Shown: positions 6,473-14,321, numbered from the stretch's first letter. The stretch: DNA of 19,372 nucleotides from Spyradocola merdavium (GCA_018711265.1 DVIM01000085.1:1-19372), one strand, 5' to 3'. Translations and numbers: made by a program. Notes: generated by a model from the sequence alone, not told the origin.

Positions 6473-7723
6473 TCACTGGGTGTCGAGCATCCAGTCGATG
6501 TAGAGGCCATAGCCCTTGGTCGGGTCGTTGACGTAGACGTGCGTGACCGCGCCCACGATCTTGCCGTTCTGCAGGATGGGGCTGCCGCTCATGCCCTGCA
6601 CGATGCCGCCGGTGACGCTGAGCAGCTCCGGGTCCGTGATCTCGACGACCATGGAGCGGGAGGCCCGGGAGGCCTGGGGCGTCAGGCGGATGATCTCGCA
6701 GGCAAACTCCTGCACGCCGCTGCCGTCGATGGTGGTCAGGATCGTGGCGGGGCCGAGCTCCACCTCGGACTGCGCGGCCGCGGGCAGGCCCTGCGGGTAG
6801 AGCGGGTTGGGGTCCGGGTCGCGAGCACTGCCGTAGACGCCGAATTCCGTGTTCTTGGTCAGGGTTTCCAGCGCGTCGAAGTTCCCGGTGAAGACGCCGT
6901 GCAGCTCCCCGGCCTGGCCGCGGGCGCCCTTCTGCACGTCCACGATCTCGCTGACGTAGACTTGGCCGTGGTCGATGGGCAGGATGCTGCCGGTGTCCAG
7001 GTCCGTCACCGCGTGGCCGAGGGCGCCAAAGGCGTTCTCCTTGGGGTCGATATAGGTCAGGGTCCCGATGCCGGCGGTGGAGTCGCGCACCCAGATGCCC
7101 AGGCGGCGCTGGCCGGTCTCATCCGTCGCGGGCTCGACGGTCGCGGTGCGCTCCTGGCCGTCGCGTACGTACTCCACGGTGAGCGCGCCGTCCCCGCTGC
7201 TGCGCACGGCGTCCGTCAGGTCCTGCATGGAGTCGATGGACGCGCCGTTGACGCGCTTGATCAGGTCCCCGGAGCTGAGCCCCGCGTCGCGCGCGGGGTT
7301 GACCGTCGTGCCGTCCGGAAGGTAGACCTCCGCGCTGTCGACGATGAACACGCCGTCCGTAAACAGCGTCAGGCCGATGCTCTGGCCGCCGGGGATGAGG
7401 ATGCGCGCGTCCTCCACGCGGACCTCGACGGTCTTGAGCGGAATCCATCCCAGGAGGGAGAACTCGACCCGCGCGCTGCCCGGCTCCTCCGTGGTCAGCG
7501 TCGTCACGCGCGAGCCGAGCGTCTCATCCGTTGAGGAGAGCACGCACGTGCTGTCCTCCGCCACCTCCGCCTTTATGGGCAGAAAAAAAGAATACGACTT
7601 TTCCTCGCCCGGCGTCAAATGAATCAGGTCCGGGATTTTGCGCAAGCTCTGGACGGAAGGCATGGAGTTCCATGCCACCAGGGCGCACGCCAATATCCCT
7701 CCCAGCACCCGTTTTGCTTTCAT
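6473..7723 (-). CDS. spoIVB: SpoIVB serine peptidase (S55)
   Basis: A 416-residue forespore-secreted protease; in B. subtilis it cleaves SpoIVFA to release pro-sigma-K processing in the mother cell. An N-terminal membrane anchor or signal spans about 5-20. A PDZ domain covers roughly 108-197 (GVFIVDSAEVYLPDG, SSGDLIKRVNG). The catalytic triad is intact: His237 in GALGHAVTD, Asp364 in EITDPELL and Ser379 in GMSGSPI, each one position from the B. subtilis numbers I remember (236, 363, 378). It sits directly before spo0A as in most spore formers. I prefer ATG at 7723 to GTG at 7732, because the SD-like GGGGTG is 6 bases before the ATG and no site precedes the GTG. The ribosome-binding site is weak and lies in an inverted repeat. 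Confidence 0.95.
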   Translation of the reverse strand: MKAKRVLGGILACALVAWNSMPSVQSLRKIPDLIHLTPGEEKSYSFFLPIKAEVAEDSTCVLSSTDETLGSRVTTLTTEEPGSARVEFSLLGWIPLKTVEVRVEDARILIPGGQSIGLTLFTDGVFIVDSAEVYLPDGTTVNPARDAGLSSGDLIKRVNGASIDSMQDLTDAVRSSGDGALTVEYVRDGQERTATVEPATDETGQRRLGIWVRDSTAGIGTLTYIDPKENAFGALGHAVTDLDTGSILPIDHGQVYVSEIVDVQKGARGQAGELHGVFTGNFDALETLTKNTEFGVYGSARDPDPNPLYPQGLPAAAQSEVELGPATILTTIDGSGVQEFACEIIRLTPQASRASRSMVVEITDPELLSVTGGIVQGMSGSPILQNGKIVGAVTHVYVNDPTKGYGLYIDWMLDTQ

Positions 7724-7725
7724 TT

Positions 7726-7765
7726 TCCACACCCCATTTGCGATTTTTCACGCTTAAGGTGTGGA
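7726..7765 (-). promoter_or_regulatory. Inverted repeat covering the spoIVB ribosome-binding site
   Basis: TCCACACC and GGTGTGGA form a perfect 8-bp inverted repeat (7758-7765 with 7726-7733) separated by 24 bases. In the minus-strand RNA the 3' arm covers the GGGGTGTGG region just before the spoIVB ATG; the 5' arm overlaps the candidate sigma-G -10 element. Confidence 0.5.
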
Positions 7766-7784
7766 CTTTGCATCCGCGTTATTC
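7755..7784 (-). promoter_or_regulatory. Candidate sigma-G promoter for spoIVB
   Basis: GAATA on the minus strand (7780-7784), 18 bases, then CACCTTA (7755-7761) matches the sigma-G consensus GHATR-18-CATNHTA with a single mismatch. spoIVB is forespore-expressed under sigma-G (and sigma-F) in B. subtilis. Predicted RNA start is near 7748. Confidence 0.55.
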
Positions 7785-7836
7785 TGGGAGATGTCGGAAC
7801 CCGTTTCTCGACGTGGTCTAGTTGGCCGCATTCTCT

Positions 7837-7853
7837 TCGGGCCGCAGGCCCGA
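7837..7853 (-). terminator. Terminator-like stem after the XRE regulator gene
   Basis: TCGGGCC and GGCCCGA form a perfect 7-bp stem with a 3-base loop, 22 bases after the regulator's stop codon. No T run follows on the minus strand, so termination strength is uncertain. It would separate the regulator from spoIVB. Confidence 0.35.
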
Positions 7854-7875
7854 TGGAAAGTTTTTTCTTACTGGA

Positions 7876-8196
7876 TTACTTGAGGTCGAGCAGCTTGTCG
7901 ATGGCCTCCTGCAGGACGCCCGCCGCGCGGTAGTTGAGGACGAGCTTCTTTTCGCGCTCGCTCAGGTCCGTGACGTTGTTCTCCAATCCGCCATCCATGT
8001 ACGCGGACTGCATCGTGCCAATGCTGGTGTCCAAGCCATTGCAGATGCGCACCACGTTGTCCAGCGAGGCGCCGCCCAGATTGCCCGCCAGCATGGAAAG
8101 AAGCGTGGAATAGGGCATGTTGATCGAGCGCGCATAATCCTTGAGCGTCATGCCCTTTTCCCGGATCTTCCGTTTGATAAACTCTTCGCGTGTCAT
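7876..8196 (-). CDS. Small XRE-family helix-turn-helix regulator
   Basis: A 106-residue protein with one XRE (Cro/C1-type) DNA-binding domain at about residues 6-60: IREKGMTLKDYARSINMPYSTLLSMLAG holds the helix-turn-helix and LDNVVRICNGLDTSI the fourth helix. The C-terminal part, with LSEREKKLVLNYRAAGVLQEAIDKLL, is the short helical tail often seen in Clostridia and phage XRE regulators and is probably a dimer interface. The start at 8196 is preceded by GGAGGT with a short 4-base spacing. The upstream frame to 8250 crosses the promoter and has no ribosome-binding site. It lies between recN and spoIVB, where the conserved cluster usually has no regulator. Its targets cannot be read from sequence; self-regulation or control of spoIVB/spo0A are only possibilities. 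Confidence 0.85.
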   Translation of the reverse strand: MTREEFIKRKIREKGMTLKDYARSINMPYSTLLSMLAGNLGGASLDNVVRICNGLDTSIGTMQSAYMDGGLENNVTDLSEREKKLVLNYRAAGVLQEAIDKLLDLK

Positions 8197-8483
8197 ACTT
8201 ACCTCCGATGCCGCGTACCTTTTACAGCCGCAGAAATAGTTATGAAGCAACTTACTTATTCATTGTATAACAACCCTCTCAAACATTCAATAGCGGTATT
8301 TTCTACCTGGAGGATTGTTTTTTTCGAATGTGCGGCTTTTTGTGTAAAGAAAACGAAAATTCACGGCAAAAAACACGCAAAATCCAGAAAAGAAACGCAA
8401 ACCCACATCCAAATTGGTGTATGCTGCGCGGGGAAATATACATCCGGAAAGTTTTTTTGGCAATTTGGCACAATTTGTAAATT
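8197..8483 (-). other. AT-rich non-coding gap between recN and the XRE gene
   Basis: This 287-base gap is far richer in A and T than the flanking genes. It holds the XRE gene's promoter (separate entry) and a leader of roughly 60 bases. I see no open frame with a ribosome-binding site, no strong hairpin with a T run after recN and no recognisable riboswitch or small RNA. The heptamer CAAATTG occurs twice just after the recN stop. Confidence 0.6.
8262..8290 (-). promoter_or_regulatory. Sigma-A-type promoter for the XRE regulator
   Basis: TTGAAT (8285-8290), 17 bases, then TACAAT (8262-8267) on the minus strand. The -10 matches at five of six positions, and the -35 keeps TTGA. It lies 65 bases before the XRE start codon. 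Confidence 0.6.
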
Positions 8484-10202
8484 TTAAGTTAAGCGATTTC
8501 GGAGCTCGGCGGCCATCTGGAGCATTTCCCGCGCGTGGGAGAGGGTCGCGGCGGTCTCCTGCGCGCCGCCGACCATGCGCGCGATCTCGCGCACGCGCTC
8601 CTCAAAGGACAGGGCGCGCACGCGCGTGAGGGTGCGGCCCTCCTCCTCGCGCTTTTCGACGAGGTGGTGGCTGTCGCCCAGGGCGGCGATCTGCGGCAGG
8701 TGCGTGACGCAGATGACCTGGCGGCGCCGGCCGATGGCGGCCATCTTCTCGCCGACGACCTGGGCCATGCGGCCGCTGATGCCGGTGTCGATCTCGTCAA
8801 AGACGAGGGTGCCCACGTCGTCGCTGTCGGCGGCGATGGTCTTGAAGGCGAGCATGATGCGGGAGAGCTCGCCGCCGGAGGCCGTGCGGCTCAGGGGCTT
8901 GAGCGGCTCGCCGGCATTGACGGAGATGAGGAAGCGCACGCGGTCCAGGCCGGAGGCGGAAAAGAACTTTTCGGCCTCCTCCTCTGCAGGCAGGGCGGAA
9001 AAGTCCACGTGCAGGTGCGCGCTTTTCATGCCCAGGTCCCGGAGCTGCGCCTCGACCGCGGCGCAGAAGCGCTCGGCCGCAACGCGGCGCAGGCCGCTCA
9101 GCTCGCGGCAGGCGGCGTAGAGCTCGCGGGCGAGCTTGTTCAAGCGGCGGTCCAGCGCGCCGGAGTCCTTCTCCTGCCGGGAGAGCTGGTCGATCTCCTT
9201 TTTGGCGTCCTCGCAGTAGCGGAGCACGTCCTCGACGCTGTTGCCGTACTTGCGCTTCAGGGACTTGATCTCGTCCAGGCGGTTCTCGACGTAGTCCGCG
9301 CGGGCCGGGTCAAAGTCCATCTTCTCGGCCTGGACGTGGATCTGCATGGCGATGTCCTCAAGGGTGTAGTAGATGTCGCGCAGCTGCTCCTCGAGCTGGG
9401 CAAACTGCGCGCCGTAGCCGGAGATGCCGCCAAGAAGCGACACCGCCTGGCGGATGGAATCCGTGCAGGCGGGCATGTCCTCGTAGCCGTCCAGGAAGGC
9501 GGAGCACTGCGAGAGCGCCGAGAGGATGCGCTCGGCGTTGCGGATGAGGTCGCGCTGCTCGGTCAGCTCCTCCTCCTCGCCGGGGGAAAGGCGCGCGCGG
9601 TCGATCTCCTCGACCTGGTAGCGGAGCATGTCCAGGCGCTGGGCGCGCTCCTTTGTGCCCTGGCGCACGCCGCGCAGGCGCAGGCGCACGCTGCGGTACG
9701 CGTCGAAGAGCTCGCGCACGCGCTGGGCGGGGGCGGCGATCTCCTCGTGGGCGTAGTCGTCCAGGAACTTCAGGTGCCGGCCCTCGTCCAGCAGGGACTG
9801 GTGCTCGTGCTGGCCGTGGACGTCGACCAGGGCGTTAGTCACCTGGCGCAGGAGGCTGAGCGGGATGAGCGATCCATTGAGCCGCACGATGTTGCGGCCG
9901 GAAAGGGTGATCGTCCGCGAGACGATGAGCTGCCCGCCCTCGGCCTCCACGCCGTTCTCCTCCAGCAGGGGGAGGAGCGACGGGCAGGCGCTCGCGTCAA
10001 AGAGCGCCTCGACCACGGCGCGGTCCTGGCCGGCGCGGATGAGGTCGCGGTCCGCCCGCTCGCCCAGGGCCAGGTTCATCGCGTCGATGACGATGGACTT
10101 GCCCGCGCCCGTTTCGCCCGTGAGCACGTTGAGCCCCTCGGTGAACTCCAGGTTCAGCGCGTCGATGAGCGCGATGTTTTGGATGCTCAGCTGACAAAGC
10201 AT
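8484..10202 (-). CDS. recN: DNA repair ATPase RecN
   Basis: A 572-residue SMC-like protein that acts early in double-strand-break repair. The Walker A motif GETGAGKS is at 29-36. The middle has long charged coiled-coil segments (about 150-400). The ABC signature SGGELSR is at 442-448, and Walker B LVFDEID follows at 466-472 with TGISGRMAQVV. The length and motif order are normal for RecN. The AGGAGGG ribosome-binding site is 8 bases before the ATG. It is last of three genes (nadK, argR, recN) likely transcribed from the promoter at 11591-11619; this trio is widely conserved in Firmicutes. A small GC hairpin overlaps only the first part of its ribosome-binding site. Confidence 0.97.
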   Translation of the reverse strand: MLCQLSIQNIALIDALNLEFTEGLNVLTGETGAGKSIVIDAMNLALGERADRDLIRAGQDRAVVEALFDASACPSLLPLLEENGVEAEGGQLIVSRTITLSGRNIVRLNGSLIPLSLLRQVTNALVDVHGQHEHQSLLDEGRHLKFLDDYAHEEIAAPAQRVRELFDAYRSVRLRLRGVRQGTKERAQRLDMLRYQVEEIDRARLSPGEEEELTEQRDLIRNAERILSALSQCSAFLDGYEDMPACTDSIRQAVSLLGGISGYGAQFAQLEEQLRDIYYTLEDIAMQIHVQAEKMDFDPARADYVENRLDEIKSLKRKYGNSVEDVLRYCEDAKKEIDQLSRQEKDSGALDRRLNKLARELYAACRELSGLRRVAAERFCAAVEAQLRDLGMKSAHLHVDFSALPAEEEAEKFFSASGLDRVRFLISVNAGEPLKPLSRTASGGELSRIMLAFKTIAADSDDVGTLVFDEIDTGISGRMAQVVGEKMAAIGRRRQVICVTHLPQIAALGDSHHLVEKREEEGRTLTRVRALSFEERVREIARMVGGAQETAATLSHAREMLQMAAELRNRLT

Positions 10203-10240
10203 GTCTCGATCCCTCCTGCGCCGGGGCGCGGATTTCTCCT

Positions 10241-10690
10241 CTATTTCTTCATGCGCTCAAACTTGCGCATGAGGGTGGCGACGTCCTGCTCGTTCTGCGC
10301 GATGACCAGCAGCGTGTTGTCGCCCGAGATGGTGCCCACGATCTCCGGCCACTTGAGGGAGTCGACCGCCTCGCCCGCGGCGCTGCCGCTGCCCGAGAGC
10401 GTGCGCACCACGATCAGGTTGCCCGCGGGCGTGATGCTCAAAACCGATTCGTTGAAGATGCGGATGAAGCGATCCGCAAGGCCGTGCTCGGCCTTGTCGG
10501 CGGTGGCGTATTTATACCCGCCGTTGTCGGAGAGGACCTTGAGCAGGCGCAGCTCCTTGATGTCGCGGGAGACCGTCGCCTGCGTGACGTCGATGTTGCG
10601 CGCGCGCAGGGCAGCCGCAAGCTCCTCCTGGGTCTCGATTTCCTGGGATTCGATGATCTCCTTGATCACGGCATGTCGTACCGATTTCAT
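10241..10690 (-). CDS. argR: Arginine repressor ArgR/AhrC
   Basis: A 149-residue regulator that binds ARG operators as an arginine-responsive hexamer. The winged helix-turn-helix domain spans about 1-70 with TQATVSRDIKEL (36-47). The C-terminal oligomerisation and arginine-binding domain starts near 80. The arginine-binding motif reads GTISGDNT (119-126), with Asn where many ArgR proteins have a second Asp (GDDT); I believe Asn also occurs in other Clostridia, so sensing is probably retained. The ribosome-binding site AAGGAGGA is 4-5 bases before the ATG. It lies between nadK (48-base gap) and recN (38-base gap). No arginine genes are in the window, so it likely acts elsewhere in the genome. 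Confidence 0.96.
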   Translation of the reverse strand: MKSVRHAVIKEIIESQEIETQEELAAALRARNIDVTQATVSRDIKELRLLKVLSDNGGYKYATADKAEHGLADRFIRIFNESVLSITPAGNLIVVRTLSGSGSAAGEAVDSLKWPEIVGTISGDNTLLVIAQNEQDVATLMRKFERMKK

Positions 10691-10738
10691 GCGTTCCTCC
10701 TTGCAAGTGGGATGGGAAGGGACGGTTTTGCGGCGCGC

Positions 10739-11569
10739 CTAGCGCTCGACGAGCTTGGCGTGCACCTTGGCGAAAAAGTCGCGCCGGTCCAGGCGGATGA
10801 GCCGCGCGTCGTAGGGCGCGCGGCGGATGCGCACGCTCTCGCCCGAGGCCATGGAGATCAGGTCCTGGCCGTCCGCGCAGATCATCGCGGGCAGGGACCG
10901 CGCCTCGATGCGCACGGAGATCTCCTGGTCCGGCGCGAGCATGACCGGCCGCGCCCGCAGCGAGTGGGGACAGATCGCCATCAGCGACAGGCACGTCAGC
11001 CGCGGATGGACGATCGCCCCCCCGCAGGAGAGCGCGTAGGCGCTCGCGCCCGTGGGCGTGGAGACGAGGATGCCGTCGGCGACATAGTGGTCCAGCTTCA
11101 GGCCGTCCACCTCCACGTCCGCGCGGACCACGGCCAGCGACGACTCGCGCCGGACCACGATGTCGTTGAGCGCGTCCACCTCCTGGCCCTGCCAGCTCGC
11201 CCGGAGCATGAGCCGCCGCTCGACCTCGTAGTCCCCGCTGAGCACGCGGTCCAGCGCGCCGGGGAGCCCCGCGGCCTCCACCTCGGACAGAAAGCCGAGC
11301 TGGCCGAAGTTCACCCCCAGCACCGGCACGCTGCGCGCCGCCGCGCGCCGCGCGACCGCAAGGATGCTGCCGTCCCCGCCGCAGACGATCAGCAGGTCGC
11401 TTCCCGCGATGACCGCTTCGCGGGAAAGGACCTCGCCGCCCGAGATCTCCGCGCGGTCGCTGCACACCTCGATCCCCTCGCTGCGCAGGCGCACCGCCGC
11501 CGCAAGCACCGCCGCCTCCACCTTCCCGCGGTGCGGCCCCTGCAGGAGACCTACCCGTTCGATCTTCAT
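10739..11569 (-). CDS. nadK: NAD kinase
   Basis: A 276-residue enzyme that phosphorylates NAD to NADP with ATP or polyphosphate. The diagnostic GGDGS motif is at 64-68, NDIVV at 135-139, and the conserved DGILVSTPTGASAY at 165-178, followed by the glycine-rich SCGGAIVHP and HSLRARPVML. The length fits bacterial NadK. The start at 11569 has GGGAGGA 5 bases upstream; the frame extends to 11599, but that part overlaps the promoter. It is the first gene of the nadK-argR-recN unit. Confidence 0.96.
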   Translation of the reverse strand: MKIERVGLLQGPHRGKVEAAVLAAAVRLRSEGIEVCSDRAEISGGEVLSREAVIAGSDLLIVCGGDGSILAVARRAAARSVPVLGVNFGQLGFLSEVEAAGLPGALDRVLSGDYEVERRLMLRASWQGQEVDALNDIVVRRESSLAVVRADVEVDGLKLDHYVADGILVSTPTGASAYALSCGGAIVHPRLTCLSLMAICPHSLRARPVMLAPDQEISVRIEARSLPAMICADGQDLISMASGESVRIRRAPYDARLIRLDRRDFFAKVHAKLVER

Positions 11570-11590
11570 CCGCGTCCTCCCTTTTCCTAC

Positions 11591-11619
11591 AGTATACACG
11601 AAAACTTCAAAATATACAA
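11591..11619 (-). promoter_or_regulatory. Sigma-A-type promoter for nadK-argR-recN
   Basis: TTGTAT (11614-11619), 17 bases, then TATACT (11591-11596) on the minus strand, in a short AT-rich gap between tlyA and nadK. The -10 matches at five of six positions; the -35 keeps TTG. Confidence 0.6.
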
Positions 11620-11633
11620 CGCTTTTTGCAATT

Positions 11634-12434
11634 TTATACAGAATCTACGGCCTGGAGCGCCGTTTCGACCGCGCCCTCGGCGTCGAAGGGCTCCGCCGCG
11701 CCTGCGCGCAGGTGCAGGAGGAACTCGACGTTCCCCTCCGCGCCGCGGATGGGCGAAACCGCAAGGCCCAGCGGCACAAAGCCCATGCCCGGCGCAGCGG
11801 CGATGACGCCCAGCAGCACCTCCCGGTGCACCTGCGGGTCGCGGACGATGCCGCCCTTGCCCACCTGCTCGCGCCGCGCCTCGAACTGGGGCTTGACGAG
11901 CACCGCCAGGTGCGCGCCTTCGCGCACGCAGGTGCGCACCGCGGGCAGGACCGTGCGCACGGAGATGAAGGACACGTCCATGGAGGCAAAGTCCGCCGCG
12001 CAGCCGCCGAGCAGCTCCGGGCTGAGGTTCCGGGCGTTGACGCGCTCGAGGACCGTCACGCGCGGGTCGTTGCGCAGCTTCCAGTCGAGCAGGCCGTAGC
12101 CCACGTCCACGGAAAAGACGCGCCGCGCCCCGTTTTGCAGCATGCAGTCCGTAAATCCGCCCGTCGAGGACCCGACGTCCAGGCAAATAAGGCCCGAAAG
12201 GTCCAGCGCGAAGGCGCGGATCGCGCGCTCGAGCTTGAGGCCGCCGCGGCTGACGTAGGGGATCTTGTCGCCCTTGACCACGAGGCCGGCGTCCGTCTTG
12301 AGCGGCAGCGCGGGCTTGTCCAGCCGCTGGCCGTTCTGAAAGACGCGGCCCTCCATGATGAGGGCGCGGGCCTTTTCCACGGTGTCTGCGATTTGCAGGC
12401 GCACGAGCGCCTCGTCCAATCTCTCTCGCTTCAT
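11634..12434 (-). CDS. tlyA: TlyA-family rRNA 2'-O-methyltransferase
   Basis: A 266-residue protein with an N-terminal S4 RNA-binding domain (about 1-60) and a Rossmann methyltransferase fold. The SAM-binding loop is DVGSSTGGFTD (86-96). The FtsJ-type K-D-K-E catalytic residues can be read as Lys67 (GGLKLERA), Asp153 (ASMDVSF), Lys181 (LVKPQFE) and Glu237 (GNVEFL). In Mycobacterium TlyA methylates 16S and 23S rRNA and affects capreomycin sensitivity; the Firmicutes homologue in this cluster is often called hemolysin A. The start at 12434 is 3 bases after the dxs stop, with a GGGGAAAG ribosome-binding site inside dxs, so the two are co-transcribed and probably coupled. Confidence 0.93.
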   Translation of the reverse strand: MKRERLDEALVRLQIADTVEKARALIMEGRVFQNGQRLDKPALPLKTDAGLVVKGDKIPYVSRGGLKLERAIRAFALDLSGLICLDVGSSTGGFTDCMLQNGARRVFSVDVGYGLLDWKLRNDPRVTVLERVNARNLSPELLGGCAADFASMDVSFISVRTVLPAVRTCVREGAHLAVLVKPQFEARREQVGKGGIVRDPQVHREVLLGVIAAAPGMGFVPLGLAVSPIRGAEGNVEFLLHLRAGAAEPFDAEGAVETALQAVDSV

Positions 12435-12437
12435 GTT

Positions 12438-14321
12438 CTAGTCTTTCCCCACTTCCTGCACATCTTTCGGGTTGTCGGCGCCGAGGAGGCGGCGCAGCGC
12501 GCGGCAGATGCCCTCGACATCCAGGCCGCAGCCGGCGAGCTGCTGCGCGCGCGTGCCGTGCGGGATGAAGGCGTCCGGGATGCCCAGCGGCAGGACGCGC
12601 GCGCCCAGGCCGAGCTGCGCGCACCGCACGGCTACCTGCGCGCCAAAGCCGCCCAGCGCCGCGTTCTCCTCCAGGGTCACGATGGGCAGGCGCGCATATT
12701 TTTCCAGCATGCGGTCGGGCAGGGGCTTGACCTTGCGGCAGTTGACGACCTCGACCTCCAGCCCCTCCAGGGCGAGGGTGTCGGCGGCCATCATCGCGGG
12801 GCCCACCATGGACCCCACCGCAAAGACCACGGCCTGCGCCCGGTGCGCGACGCTGACCACCTGCCAATCCCCCTTCTGCAGGGGAACGATGTTGTGCGCG
12901 GCGGCGCTCTCCGCCTTGGGATAGCGGATGGCGACCGGGCCCGGCGCGTCCTTGGCCCAGCGCAGCATCATGGCGAGCTCCTGCGCGCAGGAGGGCGCAA
13001 GGAGGGTCAGGTTCGGCACGTGCGTGAGGAACGAGAGGTCAAAGGCGCCCTGGTGCGTCGCGCCGTCCTCGCCCACAAGGCCCGCGTGGCCGATCAGGAA
13101 GACCGCGTGCAGGTTCTGCAGCGCCACGTCGTGGACGATCTGGTCGTACCCGCGCTGCAGGAAGGTCGAATACACCGCGAAGAAGGGCTTCGCCCCGCCC
13201 GCGGCCAGGCCCGCGGCCAGGGTGACGGCGTGCTCCTCGGCGATCCCCACGTCGAAGAAGCGGTCCGGATGCGCCTCGGCAAAGCCCGCGACGCCCGTGC
13301 CGTCCCGCATGGCGGCGGTGATGACGCAGACCGCCGGGTCCTCCGCGGCCATCTCCAGCAGCGTCTGGCCGGCGCAGGCGTCAAAGCCCGGCGCGGGCGC
13401 GGCCTCGCGCTCGACGAAATAGGGCGCGACGCCGTGGTACTTGTCGGGCTTTTCCTCCGCGGGCTTGTAGCCGTAGCCCTTCTGCGTCACGGCGTGGACG
13501 AGCACGGGGCGGCCGAGGTTCTTCGCGCGCGTAAGGTTCCGGATGAGCAGGGAGAGGTTGTGCCCATCGATCGGACCAAGGTAGGTAAAGCCCAGGTTTT
13601 CGAAGAACTGGCCGTGGACGAGCAGGGATTTTACGGCGTTTTTGACGGAATAGACCGCGTCGTGCAGCGCCGGGCCCACGCCCGGGATGCGCTTGAGGAA
13701 CCCGGCCGTGCGGCTCTTGAAGCGCCAGTACCCCCGATTGGAGCGCAGGCGGTTCAGGTATTCGGACAGCGCGCCCACGTTCTTGGAGATGGACATGGTG
13801 TTGTCGTTGAGCACGACGACGAGCGGTAGCTCCGAGCGGCCGGCGTCGTTGAGCGCCTCGACGTTGGGGCCGTCCATGAACGCGCCGTCCCCGACCAGGG
13901 CGACGCAGTGGTAGTCCCCCCCGAGCAGGCGCGCTGCGCGCGCAAAGCCCAGCGCCGCGGAGACCGCCGTGCCGCTGTGGCCCGCGCCGAAGGCGTCGCT
14001 CTCGCTCTCCTGCCGGCGGGGGAAGCCGCTCAGCCCTCCCGCGCGGCGCAGGGTGGGGAACTCGTGCAGGCGGCCGGTCAGGAGCTTGTGCGCATAGCAC
14101 TGGTGGCCCACGTCGAACAGGAGCTTGTCGCGCGGCAGGTCGTAGACGTAGTGCAGCGCGACCGTCAGCTCCACCGCGCCCAGGTTGCTGGAAAGGTGGC
14201 CACCGTTGCGCGCGACGACGCGCAGGATCTCCCAGCGGATCTCCTGGCAGAGCTGCTCGAGCTCGCGCAGGGAGAACCGGCGAAGGTCTGCGCCGCCCTG
14301 GATTTGCTCTAAAATCGACAT
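12438..14321 (-). CDS. dxs: 1-deoxy-D-xylulose-5-phosphate synthase
   Basis: A 627-residue thiamine-diphosphate enzyme joining pyruvate and glyceraldehyde 3-phosphate, the first step of the MEP isoprenoid pathway. Visible motifs: NGGHLSSNLG (39-48), DVGHQCYAHK, the TPP-binding GDGAFMDGPNVEALNDAG to NDN (144-174), YLGPIDGHN (248-255) and the catalytic-glutamate region GIAEEHAV (359-366). The GDG loop differs from the usual GDGALTGGM. The start at 14321 has AGAGGGG 4 bases before it; the frame extends to 14426 but that part runs through the terminator-like region. The product feeds IspA, encoded just upstream. No promoter-like hexamers are seen between the terminator-like structure at 14377-14422 and the start codon. 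Confidence 0.96.
   Translation of the reverse strand: MSILEQIQGGADLRRFSLRELEQLCQEIRWEILRVVARNGGHLSSNLGAVELTVALHYVYDLPRDKLLFDVGHQCYAHKLLTGRLHEFPTLRRAGGLSGFPRRQESESDAFGAGHSGTAVSAALGFARAARLLGGDYHCVALVGDGAFMDGPNVEALNDAGRSELPLVVVLNDNTMSISKNVGALSEYLNRLRSNRGYWRFKSRTAGFLKRIPGVGPALHDAVYSVKNAVKSLLVHGQFFENLGFTYLGPIDGHNLSLLIRNLTRAKNLGRPVLVHAVTQKGYGYKPAEEKPDKYHGVAPYFVEREAAPAPGFDACAGQTLLEMAAEDPAVCVITAAMRDGTGVAGFAEAHPDRFFDVGIAEEHAVTLAAGLAAGGAKPFFAVYSTFLQRGYDQIVHDVALQNLHAVFLIGHAGLVGEDGATHQGAFDLSFLTHVPNLTLLAPSCAQELAMMLRWAKDAPGPVAIRYPKAESAAAHNIVPLQKGDWQVVSVAHRAQAVVFAVGSMVGPAMMAADTLALEGLEVEVVNCRKVKPLPDRMLEKYARLPIVTLEENAALGGFGAQVAVRCAQLGLGARVLPLGIPDAFIPHGTRAQQLAGCGLDVEGICRALRRLLGADNPKDVQEVGKD

Noticed and set aside
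8197..8483. Possible riboswitch or small RNA in the AT-rich gap
   Set aside because: I found only 4- to 5-bp stems and no known riboswitch core; the sequence looks like a plain leader.
10203..10233. Masking hairpin at recN
   Set aside because: A 5+3 bp GC stem overlaps only the first bases of the ribosome-binding site, leaving the rest free, so I did not count it with the sporulation genes.
10691..10730. Masking hairpin at argR
   Set aside because: Only five pairs, one of them T-G, with a 14-base loop; too weak to count.
8535..10742. 735-residue plus-strand open frame
   Set aside because: Antisense to recN and argR, which have complete motifs; no ribosome-binding site or recognisable domain.
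11364..13829. 821-residue plus-strand open frame
   Set aside because: Runs opposite nadK, tlyA and dxs; composition is typical of a shadow frame.
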